Below are positions 1 to 11,211 of a DNA stretch of 51,694 nt, piece by piece; position 1 is the first letter of the stretch; every line of letters starts with the position of its first letter. Made by a program: the position numbers and the translations under genes. The DNA comes from Rhynchosporium graminicola (lineage: Eukaryota; Ascomycota; Leotiomycetes; Helotiales; Ploettnerulaceae), in contig FJUW01000103.1 of the NCBI GenBank assembly GCA_900074885.1, forward strand, positions 1 through 51,694. The letters run 5' to 3'. The notes under the pieces were generated by a model. The model ran no database searches. It had not been told where the DNA came from and saw nothing but the letters and a program-made list of their open reading frames with translations.

Positions 1-1801
1 CTAGCGGTTTAATATACTCCTAGGCGTTATCGTATGTTTCTTTATTGTTATTATCTTCTAGCTCGCTATTAATATCGTTATTAGCGTTAATTGCATTGAT
101 TCGATACAGAGTATTAGGTCGAGCTAACGATAAGCGTAAGTATAAGGTAGGCGTAAAGTAATAAGGAGTATTCGCTAGCGATTATACACGAGGCGTATTA
201 TTTCGTGCAGAGTATAGTGCTTATTTACTAGTCGCACTAGTATTCTCGGGCGTAGGAAGACTAATTTGCGGATAAGAAGAGGAGTTAGTACTACGGCGCT
301 AGGAGAAGGTATTTATAGAGCGTTCCCGAGTCGCGCTAGCCTTAGCTAAAGACTCGGAATAGTAGGTCTTTTTAATAAATTAACCTTAGTCTTTAGCTTA
401 TATAGCCTTAACGTATTCTTCTAGTATCCTTAACGTTTAGTACTATTAGAAGAGCTATTTCCGTAGCTATATAAGTAGCTTCTCTTATAAGTCTATTTTC
501 AGAGTCGATTGATTATTTACTCTAGCTTTACGAGCTAGCGTAAAAAACTCGTAGTAGAACGTCTAGAAGGTCTACTTATAATCTATCTTTAGCGCGGAGT
601 AGCTAGCTCTTATAGTTTATTAGTCGTATAGATTAGATAAGAAGAAGACAAGTTAAGTAATCATATAAAGTGAATCGATTATATTACCTTCTTCGTTATA
701 TTCTAGTTCTAAGAATAAGAGTTCCAGGTAAGTTCTAGCTATTCCTTCCGTTTAGTTAAGTAACTAATCTTTATAGTAATCTTTATTAATAAAGTAGCTA
801 GAGTAGCGCCGGAGGGCGTTACGTATCTATACTTCCTAGAGTTTTAGAGAGTAGTCGATTCTATCAGAGAGCTTATTTAGAAGGTTCGGTATCTTCTCTA
901 TACGCGTAGCGTATAATATTAATAATATTCCTCCGGTAGATTATTCTTAACGATAATTATTAGGCGTAGGAGTAGCGTTATCTTCTTTAATTAATAGTAG
1001 TAGTATTATACGCGATTAAATATTATTAAACGATATAGACTTAGTAGAGCGCTAGGTAATTAACTAGTATAGTTCTAGGAACTTGTCCTATAACTAGCGT
1101 AGTTCTGCAGATAAGTCGGCGTTTAATTATCTCTCCTCCGCGAGCTTCCTTTCTGCCTCTTATAGCTAGTAAGCGTAGTCTTCTTATAAGTTACTTATAG
1201 TTACTATTAATATAGGAGTATTATCGGGGAGGTTTAGCGACTAAGTAAGTTCGTTAATTATAGTAGGAGTTAGGGAGCTTAACTCGGATAAGGCGTCGTC
1301 GCGAGTACTCTCTACTATAGAGAGAGGTAAGTTACGGCGAGTATTACGAGTCGCCGAAGAATAAGAAGTAGAGGGAGTCAGAGAACCGGTAGTCGATTTA
1401 TCGGACTTAAGTTACTTCGGTTTAGGTGCTATTCTTCAAGTTTATACTTAGTATAAGCCTTCTCTATATAGCGTAATCTCCTGCGTTTAGTAGCTCTAGG
1501 CAAAAAGGTATAATATAAGTAGATATTTACTATCTTCCTAGATATAAGTAAAAGAGTTATAGATAATATAACGCTTACTCTAGAAGGGTCTTAAAACTAC
1601 CTAAGTAATAAGACCTTATATTACTATAAATATAATATAGTAAGAATCACTTAAGAATCTATAACTAAAGAGTAAAGAAGTAGAGAGAGAATAGAAGTAT
1701 ATATATGAAAAGGGGCCCCTAAACTCTACTCGTATAATCTCGCTTAGCAGTAAGTGTTTCTACTAATAGGGAGAGACCTCTAAACCTGACCAGTCGTCAC
1801 A
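1..1801 (-). mobile_element. Ty3/gypsy element family A, partial, RIP-mutated
   Basis: This is the 5' end of a gypsy-type retrotransposon read on the minus strand. It ends at an LTR (1567-1801) and runs off the left window edge. It aligns without net indel to 18617-20417 (constant offset 18616), which is the 5' part of the outer family A element, so it covers the 5' LTR, leader and the start of gag-pol. No frame is open. Differences between the two copies are almost all C/T or G/A, as RIP predicts. The internal part has no separately recognisable domain here; identity rests on the alignment to the copy at 17.5-20.4 kb and, through it, to the inner copy with recognisable reverse transcriptase. 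Confidence 0.85.
1567..1801 (-). repeat. Family A LTR (235 bp)
   Basis: One of five 235-bp LTR copies in the window. The consensus begins TGTGACGACTGG and ends CGTCACA, giving short terminal inverted repeats. In minus-strand sense it carries a GGGGCCCC palindrome followed by a TATATATA stretch and a pyrimidine-rich run, a plausible LTR promoter. The flank after 1801 is TATAT; the matching target duplication would lie outside the window. Confidence 0.9.
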
Positions 1802-2745
1802 TATATAATCCAGAACGCTTTTAAGAACGCTAGAATATAGCCTCTTAGCTATAAAGCTGGATTAAAGAGAATAAGATCGTTTGGAAAGCAGAAGTCAATT
1901 GAAGAGCTAGAGTTACTTTTGCTATTACCTTCTATACTAGTAGACAGAGTGATCTCTACTATAACTATAGTAGAGTCGTTTATTAGAAGAGATCTAACTC
2001 ACTTATCTAACGATTTAAGAGAGATCTTCTAAAGCTTGATTAAGAAGGCTATAGTTCAACTCTATAAGGCCTTAATTACTTCTACTGATAATACTATACT
2101 TCAATAGAAGCTATAGTTAAGTACCTAAGAGAAGAAGACCTCTCGACGATCGATTAAGCAGTCAAAGTCAATTAGAGGTGCTATAGTAAGTGTAGCTGAT
2201 CTACGACTTCAAATTCAAGCTAAAGCTAAAGCTAAAAAGACAGAAAATCGCCGGAGAGCTAATCGAGTACTTTCTTATACTATTAGAAAGTATAAGAAGT
2301 CTCTATTAAAAGCAAGAGTTTAAGCAAAGAAGATAAATAAAACTAGGAAGCTTAAATTATAAGAGTTAAAGAAGAGAGGAGAGGTAGTAGCACCTGATTC
2401 AGAGCTCTATCGACTAGAAAGAGAGCCTAATAAATAGCCTATAGTCGCTGAAACTGTACTTTCTACTAAAGAAAGCTACCCTGATCTACTAGCTTCTAAG
2501 CTATAGTTTAAAGTAGATATCTTCGGCGATAGCGATTAAGATTAAGATATATAGATATTATATAAGCCTAGTAGAGCTATATAAGAGAAGGAGCTAGAGT
2601 ATGATCGATATTTGGAATCGTTACTACTAGTAGCACTTATAGTAGAAAGCTCTAAGAGTCAAGATAATAGAGATTAATTTTATACTAGAAAAGATTATAT
2701 ATTATTAATAAATTAGAGTAGTTATTTATTATTGAAATTAGAAGA
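1802..2745 (+). pseudogene. Decayed transposase-like C-terminal tail
   Basis: A plus-strand frame from about 1965 to 2670 is interrupted by TAA/TAG codons of the RIP type but otherwise reads like a protein. It has a DLTHLSNDLREIF segment, then a basic, Lys/Gln/Arg-rich stretch (about 2160-2370) of the kind found in the coiled tail of pogo/Fot1-type (DDE_1) transposases. No catalytic triad is visible, so the body of the gene is missing or beyond recognition. The assignment to the pogo group is inference from the composition and order of the tail; another basic fungal protein is possible. No terminal inverted repeat was found. Confidence 0.35.
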
Positions 2746-5313
2746 ATTTTAGCAGGGAAAGCACCTAAAATACTTTACCGATATAATGCCGAGAGCGAGG
2801 CGTTTACATGTGCGAGGCATTTGCATGTCCCGATAGTAAGCGAGTCCCGAGCGAAACTGTCGGGGAACCGGCTAGTACAAGCCCTGGCTATACGAAGTAT
2901 TATGAAATCTCAGATGTTAAACGCGGCTAGATGTGATCTAGCTAGCTGACCCCGAGGCAATTCCGGCGTTCATGTCACATCGGGTTACGTGGTACAAGGA
3001 TCGATGCATCGATGGTGAGCTCTCAGGATAGCCCCGCCTGCGTGCATTTCTCTCATTCGATAGTGGACACAGGTCGCATGGGATGGACGGGGGGATTACA
3101 AATGCAATAATTTGATTGAGCCAGTCTTTCGGAAGAGGGCAATAAAGTATGTGAAGCTTTGCCCAGGAGGTAGGCTCGTAGGCTCACATCGCGCATCTCG
3201 GAAGGCAGGGAGGGTTGGACATGCGACCTGGTGCATGAGCGGAGGACTGGGCAAGAGTGGCAGACGAAGAACGAAGGAATGGCAAATACTTTACATAGTG
3301 TATGTTTTTGAAGTGGGCGTGAACCTTCTTTTGACGTAAAAAGGCTTGGCCTCTGATTTCAAAGAGATTCATTCGGATTGACGAAGCTAGTTTCGCAAGC
3401 TTCAGATGCATGTGCGTATATGACCGGCTAATCAGTCATTTTGGTGATTTCAACTAAGGTTTATTCCGCTTGATCCACACCTTGCATTATACAGATTGCT
3501 TTATCGAATCAGCACAAACGCTTGTATGGAGACGATGGCGATCTTGGTGGTTTCGACTGTGAAGGTCCTGCACAATGCGATGCTCCGAGCTCAAGATACA
3601 GTACCCTGGAAAAGACGTCGAAACGTGCTAGACATCTGAAGCTCGAATCGCAAATGCTCTTATTTATACTTAGCAGTTGTCAAGTTGTCAGCTTGACAAG
3701 CGCGACTTCTAGCAGCCGGTAGCGTATCTAAGTACCGCCAAACTTGCGGTAGTTTGCGTGCGGAAGTGGCTGATTAAGGCACAAGCTGGCAGCACTTGCC
3801 TCCCTCAAAACGGGAAATTAAGCCGCAGACACCTTATAATTTAAAGATCATTCTGTAATGTGTGAGTTGTGTTGGGTTTCCATACGTGCCTCAATCGGCC
3901 ATTTCTGAGATCACTCAAAAGGCTGTCTCACTCCGCAAATTTTCATGGAATGGTGACTAAGAAGGGCAGAGTAAGTAAATGCCATCGACAGCCGTGGCAT
4001 TCCATGGTACTTTATGGTCAAGCAACGCTTGCTTCATCTAGGAATGTTTCATATCGGACAATTGCTAATGGACGTACACTGCTTGCCAAAAGCAATTATA
4101 AGTACCAGGGGTCTCGTTTCGTTCTCTTGGCCCGATGCAGGTTCAGATTTGAAGCAATCTTGTCAATGGCACGCACGGGTCGAGCCCATGCGAGTTCCGG
4201 AAGAGGCGCCGTACTCGTAGATTTGCTGGAGTTGGAATACTGGACGGGCATAGAAATCTGTACGCGACTCCCGCTTGGAGATCTGCCCATATCCAGCCAG
4301 ACGATGAAAAAGCCAGACATCAATTGCCTGTCCCAACAGTGATCCCAAGAGTTGATTGCAACAGAGTGGAGCAGTCGCAACAATAACATTTCAGGGTAAT
4401 ACTAGAAAGTATGTTTCGGGGAATACTAAGTGTAGTAATATATCGGAATATCAATACTTGTATTATTGAAACTGCCATTGTCCCGTCCCTGAGAACGTTC
4501 CAAGCTTATGCGAACGCGAATAAAATTGTCATGGCGGAGACAAAGGAGGAAACGAAAACGTGATCTCTGGTCTGTTATTAGCCACCCAGACAGAAGTCTT
4601 AAGCGATGACTTTCGATTCTTTAATATCAGAAAGGACTATACTGAAGTACGAATTCACACTTTGTACCTCATACAGTCCAAACTCTTGAACAAAAACAAT
4701 GGATCCGGGGTGAAACCAATTCCCGCGAGACCTTGCCTAGGCTACGAGACTACGAAGGAAGACGAGGACAACTTGAAAGTGACATCCGTTATTAGAGTAA
4801 AAACAATATCACACCTGAGATAAATATTTTATTTCATACGCTAAGGGGAGAATAAGACGAAATGCCTAGAGACTTCGCCGGAGAAGATTTCGCGTGGAGC
4901 TGGTCTGGCGTTGTTGATCTCAGAAAGGAAAGCTTGAGGAATCCTAGCTCGAAGCCGAGGTGTTCTATTGATGCCAGAAAAAGCGGCTGGTTTATTGCAG
5001 ACGGACCTCGCGATGGGGAAAATATCGGAGTCAAGAAGGCGTTTCAGATGTTTCATTTCTTGTTATCGAATTGCCGTGGAATACACACAAGTGCTTGACT
5101 TGAAAGATATCAAATTTATTTCCATTTGATTAATATGGCACTCTGTCATCTGACAAAGGATACTGGTTTCCCCATTGGCCTACATTTCTTGGTATCGATA
5201 GGCAGTCTAGCCTCTTCAGCACACCGCCCTCCTTTTTCTGCCCATCCACTACAATTTTTTGAACCACCAGATCAACACCAGAGATCTGCTCTCACCCAGT
5301 CACCTCACCACGC
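2746..5313. other. Intergenic stretch, no recognised gene
   Basis: Composition returns to normal at about 2760. Short open frames exist on both strands (for example 3869-4342 plus, without an ATG start, and 4096-4389 minus), but none resembles a known family or has supporting signals, and they overlap each other in opposite frames. Small inverted repeats are present: 2829-2837 with 2856-2864, the 14-bp palindrome ATCGATGCATCGAT at 3000-3013, and 3677-3684 with 3692-3699. The last few hundred bases should hold the TRM1 promoter; no clear TATA element was identified. Confidence 0.6.
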
Positions 5314-7446
5314 ATGCAAGCCTTTTGGAAGATTACTTGGAGAATCGGGAGGAGAAGTGCAGCATCAATACCTCGTACATCGAACGCTTCAATTGCTTTC
5401 TTCCCAACAACCGCGAGAATGGCATCGTCCTCACTCCCCGACCTCTCAACCACCCCAGCAGTAGGACAACACCTCCTGCACGAAGAAAAGGAATACACAA
5501 CTGTCCAAGAAGGGCTCGCGCATATCCTCGTTCCAGCTTCAGGTCCAGCCGTACCACAGGCAACTCCCAAAGGCGAGAACAGTCCGCAGATGGTGTTCTA
5601 CAATCCGATCCAGCAGTTCAATCGCGATCTTAGCGTCTTAGCGATCAAGGCTTATGGAGAAGAGGTGTTGGAGATGAAGCAGAAGGCCGTGGAGAATCAT
5701 AAGCTGAAGCTTGAGGCGAAAAGTAAGGAGAAGAAACGAAAGAGGGAGGAGGAGGGATTAGGGGATTTCTCCAGGAAGGCGGGGAAAATCGAGGGGAATG
5801 GCACACCAGTCGAGGAAGCTCCAAAAGAGAATGGCGATAGTGTTATGAAAGATGAGGAAGCACCGCCTGTTGAGACGGAATCCCATGGCCCTTTAACCAC
5901 TTCCGCGACCGTACCAGAGGCCAATGCCTCCTCGATCGCCTCCACAACCCCGAGAGAACCAGTTCCAACCAAGCCAGACCCTCCTCTAACGACCGACGAT
6001 ACATCCGAGCAACAGCCGAAATTCACATTCACAATTCTCGACGCCCTCTCAGCAACCGGTCTCCGAGCTCTCCGTTACTCCCACGAAATCCCCTTCGTAA
6101 CCTCGGTCACCGCGAATGATCTACTCCCGGAAGCGACAAAAACCATAAAAATGAACATTGAGCACAACCAACTCGAAAATAAAATCAAAGCTACAACCAG
6201 CAACGCCATGGCACATATGTACAGCCTCATAGGACAAGACTGCAAAAACGAGAAAGGCCGTTCGCAACCCAGCATGAAATACAATGTCATCGACCTCGAT
6301 CCGTACGGAACCGCTGCTCCATTTCTTGATGCCGCAGTCCAGGCTGTACGAGATGACGGCGGCCTCCTCTGCGTTACATGCACCGATGCAGGAGTCTGGG
6401 CTTCAAACGGATACCCCGAAAAGGCATTCTCCCTTTACGGCGGAACAACAATCAAAGGTCCCCAGTCACATGAAGGAGGTCTCCGTCTAATTCTCCACGC
6501 TATAGCGACATCCGCCTCGCGATACGGAATGGCAATGGAACCACTCCTTTCCCTCTCTATTGATTTCTACGCCCGAGTGTTCGTGCGCATCTACAAATCC
6601 CCCGCGGATGTCAAGTTCCTCGCTGGCAAGACAATGGTAGTCTACAACTGCGACTCCGGATGCGGCGCATGGACGACTCAAACAGTAGGCAAGAACAAGC
6701 TGATAGAAGGCAAGAAAGGCGGTTATCACTGGAAACACGTCTACGGTCAAGGACCAAGCGTAGGCGAGAACTGCAAACATTGCGGATATCGAACACATTT
6801 CGCAGGACCTATGTACGCAGGACCCATTCACGACCCAGTATTCATCAAGAGGATTCTCGATGGATTACCAAACGCCTCAAAAGACATCTATCAGACCAAG
6901 TCACGTATCGAAGGCATGCTCAACGTCGCAATGGAAGAATGTATATTCATAGAAGAAGACCCCAACTCCCCAACCTCGTCATCCAAAACCGGGAAATGGG
7001 ATCCCGCAGCTCTCGACCCCGCACCATTCCTCTTTGTTCCATCCGTCCTCTCGAAAGTCATCCATTGCGTAACGCCGATCGAGAATTCTATCCGTGGCGC
7101 TCTAAGGGGTTTGGGGTTTCTAGTCACAAGAAGCCATACGAAACCAGGAAGTATAAAGACGAACGCGCCTTGGGAAGTCATTTGGGAAGTTATGCGCGAG
7201 TGGACAAGGCAGAAGGAACCGATCAAAGAGGGTGCCAACAGAGCCAAGACTGCCGGATACACGATCATGGGTCTGGGAAAGCCGAAAGATGCAGAACAGG
7301 CTGATGGTGTTGTCACTGAGGAGAAAATTAAAGTGGTGTTTGATGAGAAACTGGGCGCAGAAAAGGATAAAAGGAAACTCGTTCGGTATCAACTGAATCC
7401 ACGAGAGAATTGGGGCCCAATGGCTCGCGCGAAAGGACATGCTTAA
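5314..7446 (+). CDS. trm1: tRNA (guanine(26)-N2)-dimethyltransferase
   Basis: This gene encodes the SAM-dependent enzyme that makes N2,N2-dimethylguanosine at position 26 of cytosolic and mitochondrial tRNAs. The 710-codon frame is uninterrupted and needs no intron. Visible landmarks: N-terminal NPIQQFNRDLSV (about 97-108), characteristic of Trm1; a lysine-rich KEKKRKREEE (138-147), a likely nuclear localisation signal; a low-complexity insert (about 150-235); the SAM-binding LDALSATGLRALRY (242-255); DLDPYG (327-332); and Cys pairs at 446/450 and 487/490 for the zinc site. It is longer than yeast Trm1 because of the insert and the N-terminal extension. Residues 1-35 contain six Arg/Lys and no acidic residue, resembling a mitochondrial presequence; a second in-frame Met at residue 36 (5419) could start the nuclear/cytosolic form. 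It is the only clear housekeeping gene in the window. Confidence 0.95.
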   Translation: MQAFWKITWRIGRRSAASIPRTSNASIAFFPTTARMASSSLPDLSTTPAVGQHLLHEEKEYTTVQEGLAHILVPASGPAVPQATPKGENSPQMVFYNPIQQFNRDLSVLAIKAYGEEVLEMKQKAVENHKLKLEAKSKEKKRKREEEGLGDFSRKAGKIEGNGTPVEEAPKENGDSVMKDEEAPPVETESHGPLTTSATVPEANASSIASTTPREPVPTKPDPPLTTDDTSEQQPKFTFTILDALSATGLRALRYSHEIPFVTSVTANDLLPEATKTIKMNIEHNQLENKIKATTSNAMAHMYSLIGQDCKNEKGRSQPSMKYNVIDLDPYGTAAPFLDAAVQAVRDDGGLLCVTCTDAGVWASNGYPEKAFSLYGGTTIKGPQSHEGGLRLILHAIATSASRYGMAMEPLLSLSIDFYARVFVRIYKSPADVKFLAGKTMVVYNCDSGCGAWTTQTVGKNKLIEGKKGGYHWKHVYGQGPSVGENCKHCGYRTHFAGPMYAGPIHDPVFIKRILDGLPNASKDIYQTKSRIEGMLNVAMEECIFIEEDPNSPTSSSKTGKWDPAALDPAPFLFVPSVLSKVIHCVTPIENSIRGALRGLGFLVTRSHTKPGSIKTNAPWEVIWEVMREWTRQKEPIKEGANRAKTAGYTIMGLGKPKDAEQADGVVTEEKIKVVFDEKLGAEKDKRKLVRYQLNPRENWGPMARAKGHA
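5419..5421 (+). promoter_or_regulatory. trm1: Alternative internal TRM1 start codon
   Basis: In-frame ATG for Met36. Its context is stronger (A at -3, G at +4) than that of the upstream ATG at 5314 (C at -3). Yeast TRM1 is known to use two in-frame starts to make mitochondrial and nuclear forms; the same arrangement, by leaky scanning or alternative transcript starts, is inferred here. Confidence 0.5.
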
Positions 7447-9480
7447 GACAAATGATACCCAAATTCAAAGTCAAATTTTCAAAGACATTCCCTGCCATAT
7501 GTTTCTCATGCCTGCATCCCATATAAGTATCTCAAGACAAGTCAAGTCACTGGGGTGTGGCCGGAATCTCAGAGATAAACAAACGCAGAAACATGTACCC
7601 AATTCCTGTTTCCACTGCCACTCAAAGCAATACCACCATCTTTCTCAAGACCTAGACGTCCGCTGCTACCCCAAAAATACAATCCCAAGGAAGTGTAAAG
7701 AGATGCTACTCAGAAATATCAGGTTTCCTATCTCTGAAACTGATGAAAATCTCCGTGAAGCTGAATTGAACGTCAAAGACCGTTTGCCTTGGAAATTTGT
7801 TCGGAATACAACAAAACATCCAGAAGAACGACCCATTAAGCACATCACCTGAAGGATTCATCACACATGAGGAGGCTCGCAACGCTTGGAACCGAGCAAC
7901 GGAGAATATCTATCTGTCCATAGATTCACACCACAGTGAAGCTTGTGAGATAAGGAAAAGCCTACGAGTCAGTGTCACATCAAGGAGAGCAAGAAGCTCA
8001 CTCTGCAGGATGAACTAGACCGGCTTCGCCAACGGGACCCAGGATTTCATCCACTATTCGACCTTTGTCGAAATCCTAGCGATAACTGGTTTTTCGTGCG
8101 CAAGCCTGCCTCCCTCTCCCTTCAGGTACGTTATTATATTAACTTCGTTGTACTCGTATGCATTGAATGGGATGACCAGATGTTGTTGTTCTATGATGAT
8201 ATACATCATCGCATCTTCGAGGTATATTAGACTTATCAGAAGAGATCAACACCGAGCAGAAGATTCCGAAATCGCGCAAAGCCTGGATTTACCTTCGGTA
8301 CTGGTATCGCCGGATATCTCTGGATTACAACTGCGAAATGTCTGGATAGTGCTATGCGATGTAGAGCCGTTCAATCGCCGCAAGACTTTCCGAGTAGAGA
8401 GATGGGATTGTATAGTGGTCTAGTGACTAATAGAACAGAGCCGATTATTCGTATGGAGAAAATAAACAGACTTTGGCGCGCCACTCCAGAGGAGGCTAGT
8501 GTCAAGGCCGAAGGTGTAGTTTTCGACTTTTCTCGAGGAAAGCAAGGTTAATATACTCGTGACTTCCGCGGTTAGAGAAGTTGGGGACTTAGCAGTCGGA
8601 TACAAGAATAGTAGAGATTTAGTAGTAGCTGGAGAATAGGATTGAAGCTGGGATGGCTGAGATGTAATATAGACCGAGGTTAGGCGACTTTGCCTTCGGC
8701 GAGCTAGAGATAGGCAATCCTGTTTCATACAGAATCATACTCACAACTTATAACGAATTCATGAACAAAGCTTAGGACTTTACTAGGAGCGTAGGTTCGA
8801 GCCACCTGGCTTATTGATGTTTAATACCTTTGATCAAGCGACGATCTACTGATATGTAAGAAATCAAGTTCATTCCCAGGATACTAAAATGCTTCATTCA
8901 AGACGAGTGCCGCGACAGTCTCCGGCGGAGGTGTGGATTTAAAAAGATCGAAGAAGGAGCTGTCCGAATTTATCATCAGAATAAGTACTCCGCTTTATCT
9001 ATGATTGCCTTTCGCTACCTGCCTAAGTTACAGCTTCCCAGACAGTCGATCCTACTCCGTCTTGAAGCTTCTTCACGCCAAGCACTAATATTTCTATCAC
9101 GAACCCCAAGAAACAGAACAAACAGAAATGCCGTTACATATTCAAAAACCGATCGTCGTAGTTCATACATATTCCTGCCTGGAAGTCGCCTCATCTATCT
9201 ACCAAGCCTTGACACCACTCTTGAATACTTCCCGACCCTTAACTACATATCGCGAAGATTCTCATTTCTGAGACGTTATGTTCCGAAAATTCTCTATCAA
9301 AGCCAAATCTTGATGGAAGCAGGTCGGTGTAGTTTACAACTAGCAATAACACACGCCCGGATGATCTCCACACTGCGATGTGTTAAGCCCATGCACGTGG
9401 ATGGGGAGGCAAAAGGAGTTCTTTTAAGGAAGGAAAGAAGGCTTTATACTTTTCCGATGGGGAGAGGAATGAATGAGAAA
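7447..9480. other. Post-TRM1 intergenic region with gene debris
   Basis: After the TRM1 stop there is about 0.5 kb without a convincing gene, then exon-like debris (described separately), then a partly AT-biased zone from about 8540 with frequent TAG/TAA typical of mild RIP. The 163-codon frame at 9001-9492 is rich in Arg, Leu and Ser, matches no family I recognise, and has no signal peptide or membrane segment; it is left as unsupported. No tRNA cloverleaf could be folded around the TTCGA motif near 8795. Confidence 0.5.
7949..8125 (+). pseudogene. Orphan exon-like fragment, family unknown
   Basis: A 59-codon stretch ends in a consensus splice donor (CAG followed by GTACGT at 8126). It reads like a real protein segment, including QDELDRLRQRDPGFHP and CRNPSDNWFFVRKP. 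Upstream it runs into a stop in frame; downstream, frames between about 8240 and 8440 look protein-like but cannot be joined with confidence. It is probably the remnant of a fungal gene degraded at the edge of the AT-rich block. I do not recognise the family. Confidence 0.25.
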
Positions 9481-9539
9481 AGTTATTCGTGACTCATTTT
9501 TTATTTACTGGTAGTTATTTCGTAATCTATAAAGGAGTC

Positions 9540-9777
9540 ATTAGGTTATGGATTTGTCTTAGCTGCTGTCAATTCAGGCTGGCGGAAAGGGTTGGAGGAG
9601 TCTTCAGCAGCCAGGCGACATTAAGGCTAAACATACTACGAAGCAGATATATAACCGGTTCGGTGCTTAGGGAAAGGGGTAAAGAAGATACTCTAAGCTA
9701 CGTTTAGCTATAATAGAAGAACAGGCTTAATACCTCTCGATAGAGATCCTCTTACTACTTATAGAGGAGTTACTTCG
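9540..9777 (+). pseudogene. Tc1/mariner transposase, 5' fragment
   Basis: This is the left half of a transposase split by the family B retrotransposon. The frame ending at 9777 reads RRTGLIPLDRDPLTTYRGVT and continues, across the inserted element and after removal of one CTTCG duplication, into NLYKAF at about 32996, which leads into the transposase C-terminus. RIP stops interrupt it. The start of this fragment is uncertain and the left terminal inverted repeat was not found. Confidence 0.45.
9773..9777. repeat. Target site duplication of family B (CTTCG)
   Basis: CTTCG immediately precedes the left LTR of family B. The same five bases follow the right LTR at 32984-32988. The 5-bp size is normal for gypsy integrases. 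Confidence 0.85.
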
Positions 9778-9993
9778 TGTTACGGCAGGGCACAGGGGGT
9801 GATAACGACTTGTATTCGCCCTTAAGGGTGCGCGTGGTAAAGAGAAGAAAAGATAAGGAGAAGAGGTTCTACTCTCGACTCCTTCCTTAAGGTATAGCCG
9901 TAGGGCTATACTGACTAATCTGCCGCGGTTACTAAGGCTCGCTTACCCCCTCGTGCCCGGAGGCCTGAGGCTCCTTATATACAGGTCGTGATA
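9778..9993 (-). repeat. Family B 3' LTR (216 bp)
   Basis: Begins TGTTACGGCAGG and ends GTCGTGATA. It is the near-identical partner of 32768-32983, and differences are mostly transitions. The pyrimidine run immediately inside (9997-10008) is the polypurine tract of the minus strand, so this is the downstream LTR. Confidence 0.9.
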
Positions 9994-10185
9994 TTACCCC
10001 CGCCCTCCTATAAGGCTTCGGCCCCGAAGCGCGAAAAAACCGCTACTTCCCGCTACCTCTCTTGAAGAATTACGTACGAGTAGTAGCTATTATAGGCTTA
10101 TCGTGCTCTAACTCGCTATAGTTATTAATACTATTATTATACGCTTCTAGCTATTTTAGGAGAAATCTTAGGGGGCCCTTTATAA

Positions 10186-10339
10186 TCAGATACCGTAGAT
10201 AGAAACGCTTAAGTAGGTAAGGAGCTATTATAGCGTCTGAGCAGAGGTACTATTCGAGGTTGTTATTAGCTCTAGTTCACTTGATTTAGTACTATAAAGT
10301 ACCGCGAGAGACCCTAGAACCCAAGATAGCTTTAATCTC
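10186..10339 (-). pseudogene. Family B chromodomain
   Basis: The minus-strand frame reads ILGSRVSRGTL, then an aromatic position, an IKW-like segment with the Trp codon changed to a stop, and APYLLKRF. This is the order found in chromodomains at the C-terminus of chromovirus integrases, which direct insertion into heterochromatin. Stops stand where conserved Trp residues are expected. Confidence 0.65.
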
Positions 10340-10971
10340 CTATTCGTCTTGCTCTAGTAATAGTTAGATTAGTACTAGTGCTTATCGTACTTATCCTAGC
10401 AGCGGGTTTTCGGTATATTTACGTAGCGAATATAAGTGGAAAATAGGATAGATTTACTACTCCTCTAGTAACTTAAGTTTCTAACTCTCCCTTACCTTTT
10501 CTAGTACTTCTACTAGTCTATATTACTTATTAGAGAGCTTCCGCGAAGGTCTATCTATCTTCTAATTCGCTAGAGAAATAAGAACTAAATCTCTAACCTC
10601 TTAATCTATCTCGCGGCGACTATAATTAGCTAGCTGCTCTATTTTGTCTTATTAACTCTTAAGCGAGGATTTAGCGAATTCAGTAGCGTTTAGTATTTGA
10701 GTTGCTATATGTATCGTATCCTTACGATTAATAGCCTCTATAGCGGTAGCTAGTAATAAAGGGTTATTCAGGTCCTAAGAGGTTCTTACTTTATAACTAT
10801 TTAATAGCTGAAACAGCGATATAGTACTAAGAGACTTATAAGGAAGCGTAAGCTATACGATATCTATAACTAGTAGAAGTAAGCTCTAATTATCTTAGTA
10901 ATACGAGCAGAATAGATATAATCTCTGCTTAATATATTAGTTTATAACTTCGGTCTAATTATCCATATTCG

Positions 10972-10976
10972 GGTTA
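10972..10976. repeat. Target site duplication of outer family A (GGTTA)
   Basis: GGTTA precedes the left LTR of the outer family A element, and the same bases follow its right LTR at 20418-20422. Joining the flanks restores a continuous family B integrase reading (AYNPNMDN then TEVIN), which confirms the junction. Confidence 0.9.
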
Positions 10977-11211
10977 TATGACGCGCGCTCTAGAAAGGTC
11001 TTAAAACTACATGAGTAATAAGATCTTACATTATTATGAATATAAAGTAGTAAGAATCACTTGAGAATCTATAACTAAGGAGTAAAGAAGTAGAGAGAGA
11101 AGGGAAGTATATATATAAAAAGGGGCCCTTAAACTCTACTCGTATAATCTCGCTTAGCAGTAAGTGTTTCTACTAATAGGGAGAAACCTCTAAACCTAAC
11201 TAGTAATTATA
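10977..11211 (-). repeat. Outer family A 3' LTR (235 bp)
   Basis: The outer boundary reads TATGACG (mutated TGTGACG) and the inner boundary reads GTAATTATA (mutated GTCGTCACA). Length is identical to the other family A LTRs. Confidence 0.9.

Noticed and set aside
3869..4342. 157-codon plus-strand frame upstream of TRM1
   Set aside because: It has no ATG at its start, overlaps an equally plausible minus-strand frame (4096-4389), and shows no domain, signal peptide or family resemblance.
7439..7852. 137-codon frame overlapping the TRM1 stop
   Set aside because: Starts inside TRM1 in another frame, has no family resemblance, and is explained as 3' untranslated sequence.
8785..8815. GGTTCGAGCC resembling a tRNA T-arm
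   Set aside because: Acceptor, D and anticodon arms could not be folded on either strand.
9001..9492. 163-codon plus-strand frame
   Set aside because: Arg/Leu/Ser-rich composition without any recognisable motif, located in sequence already showing AT bias; probably a chance frame.
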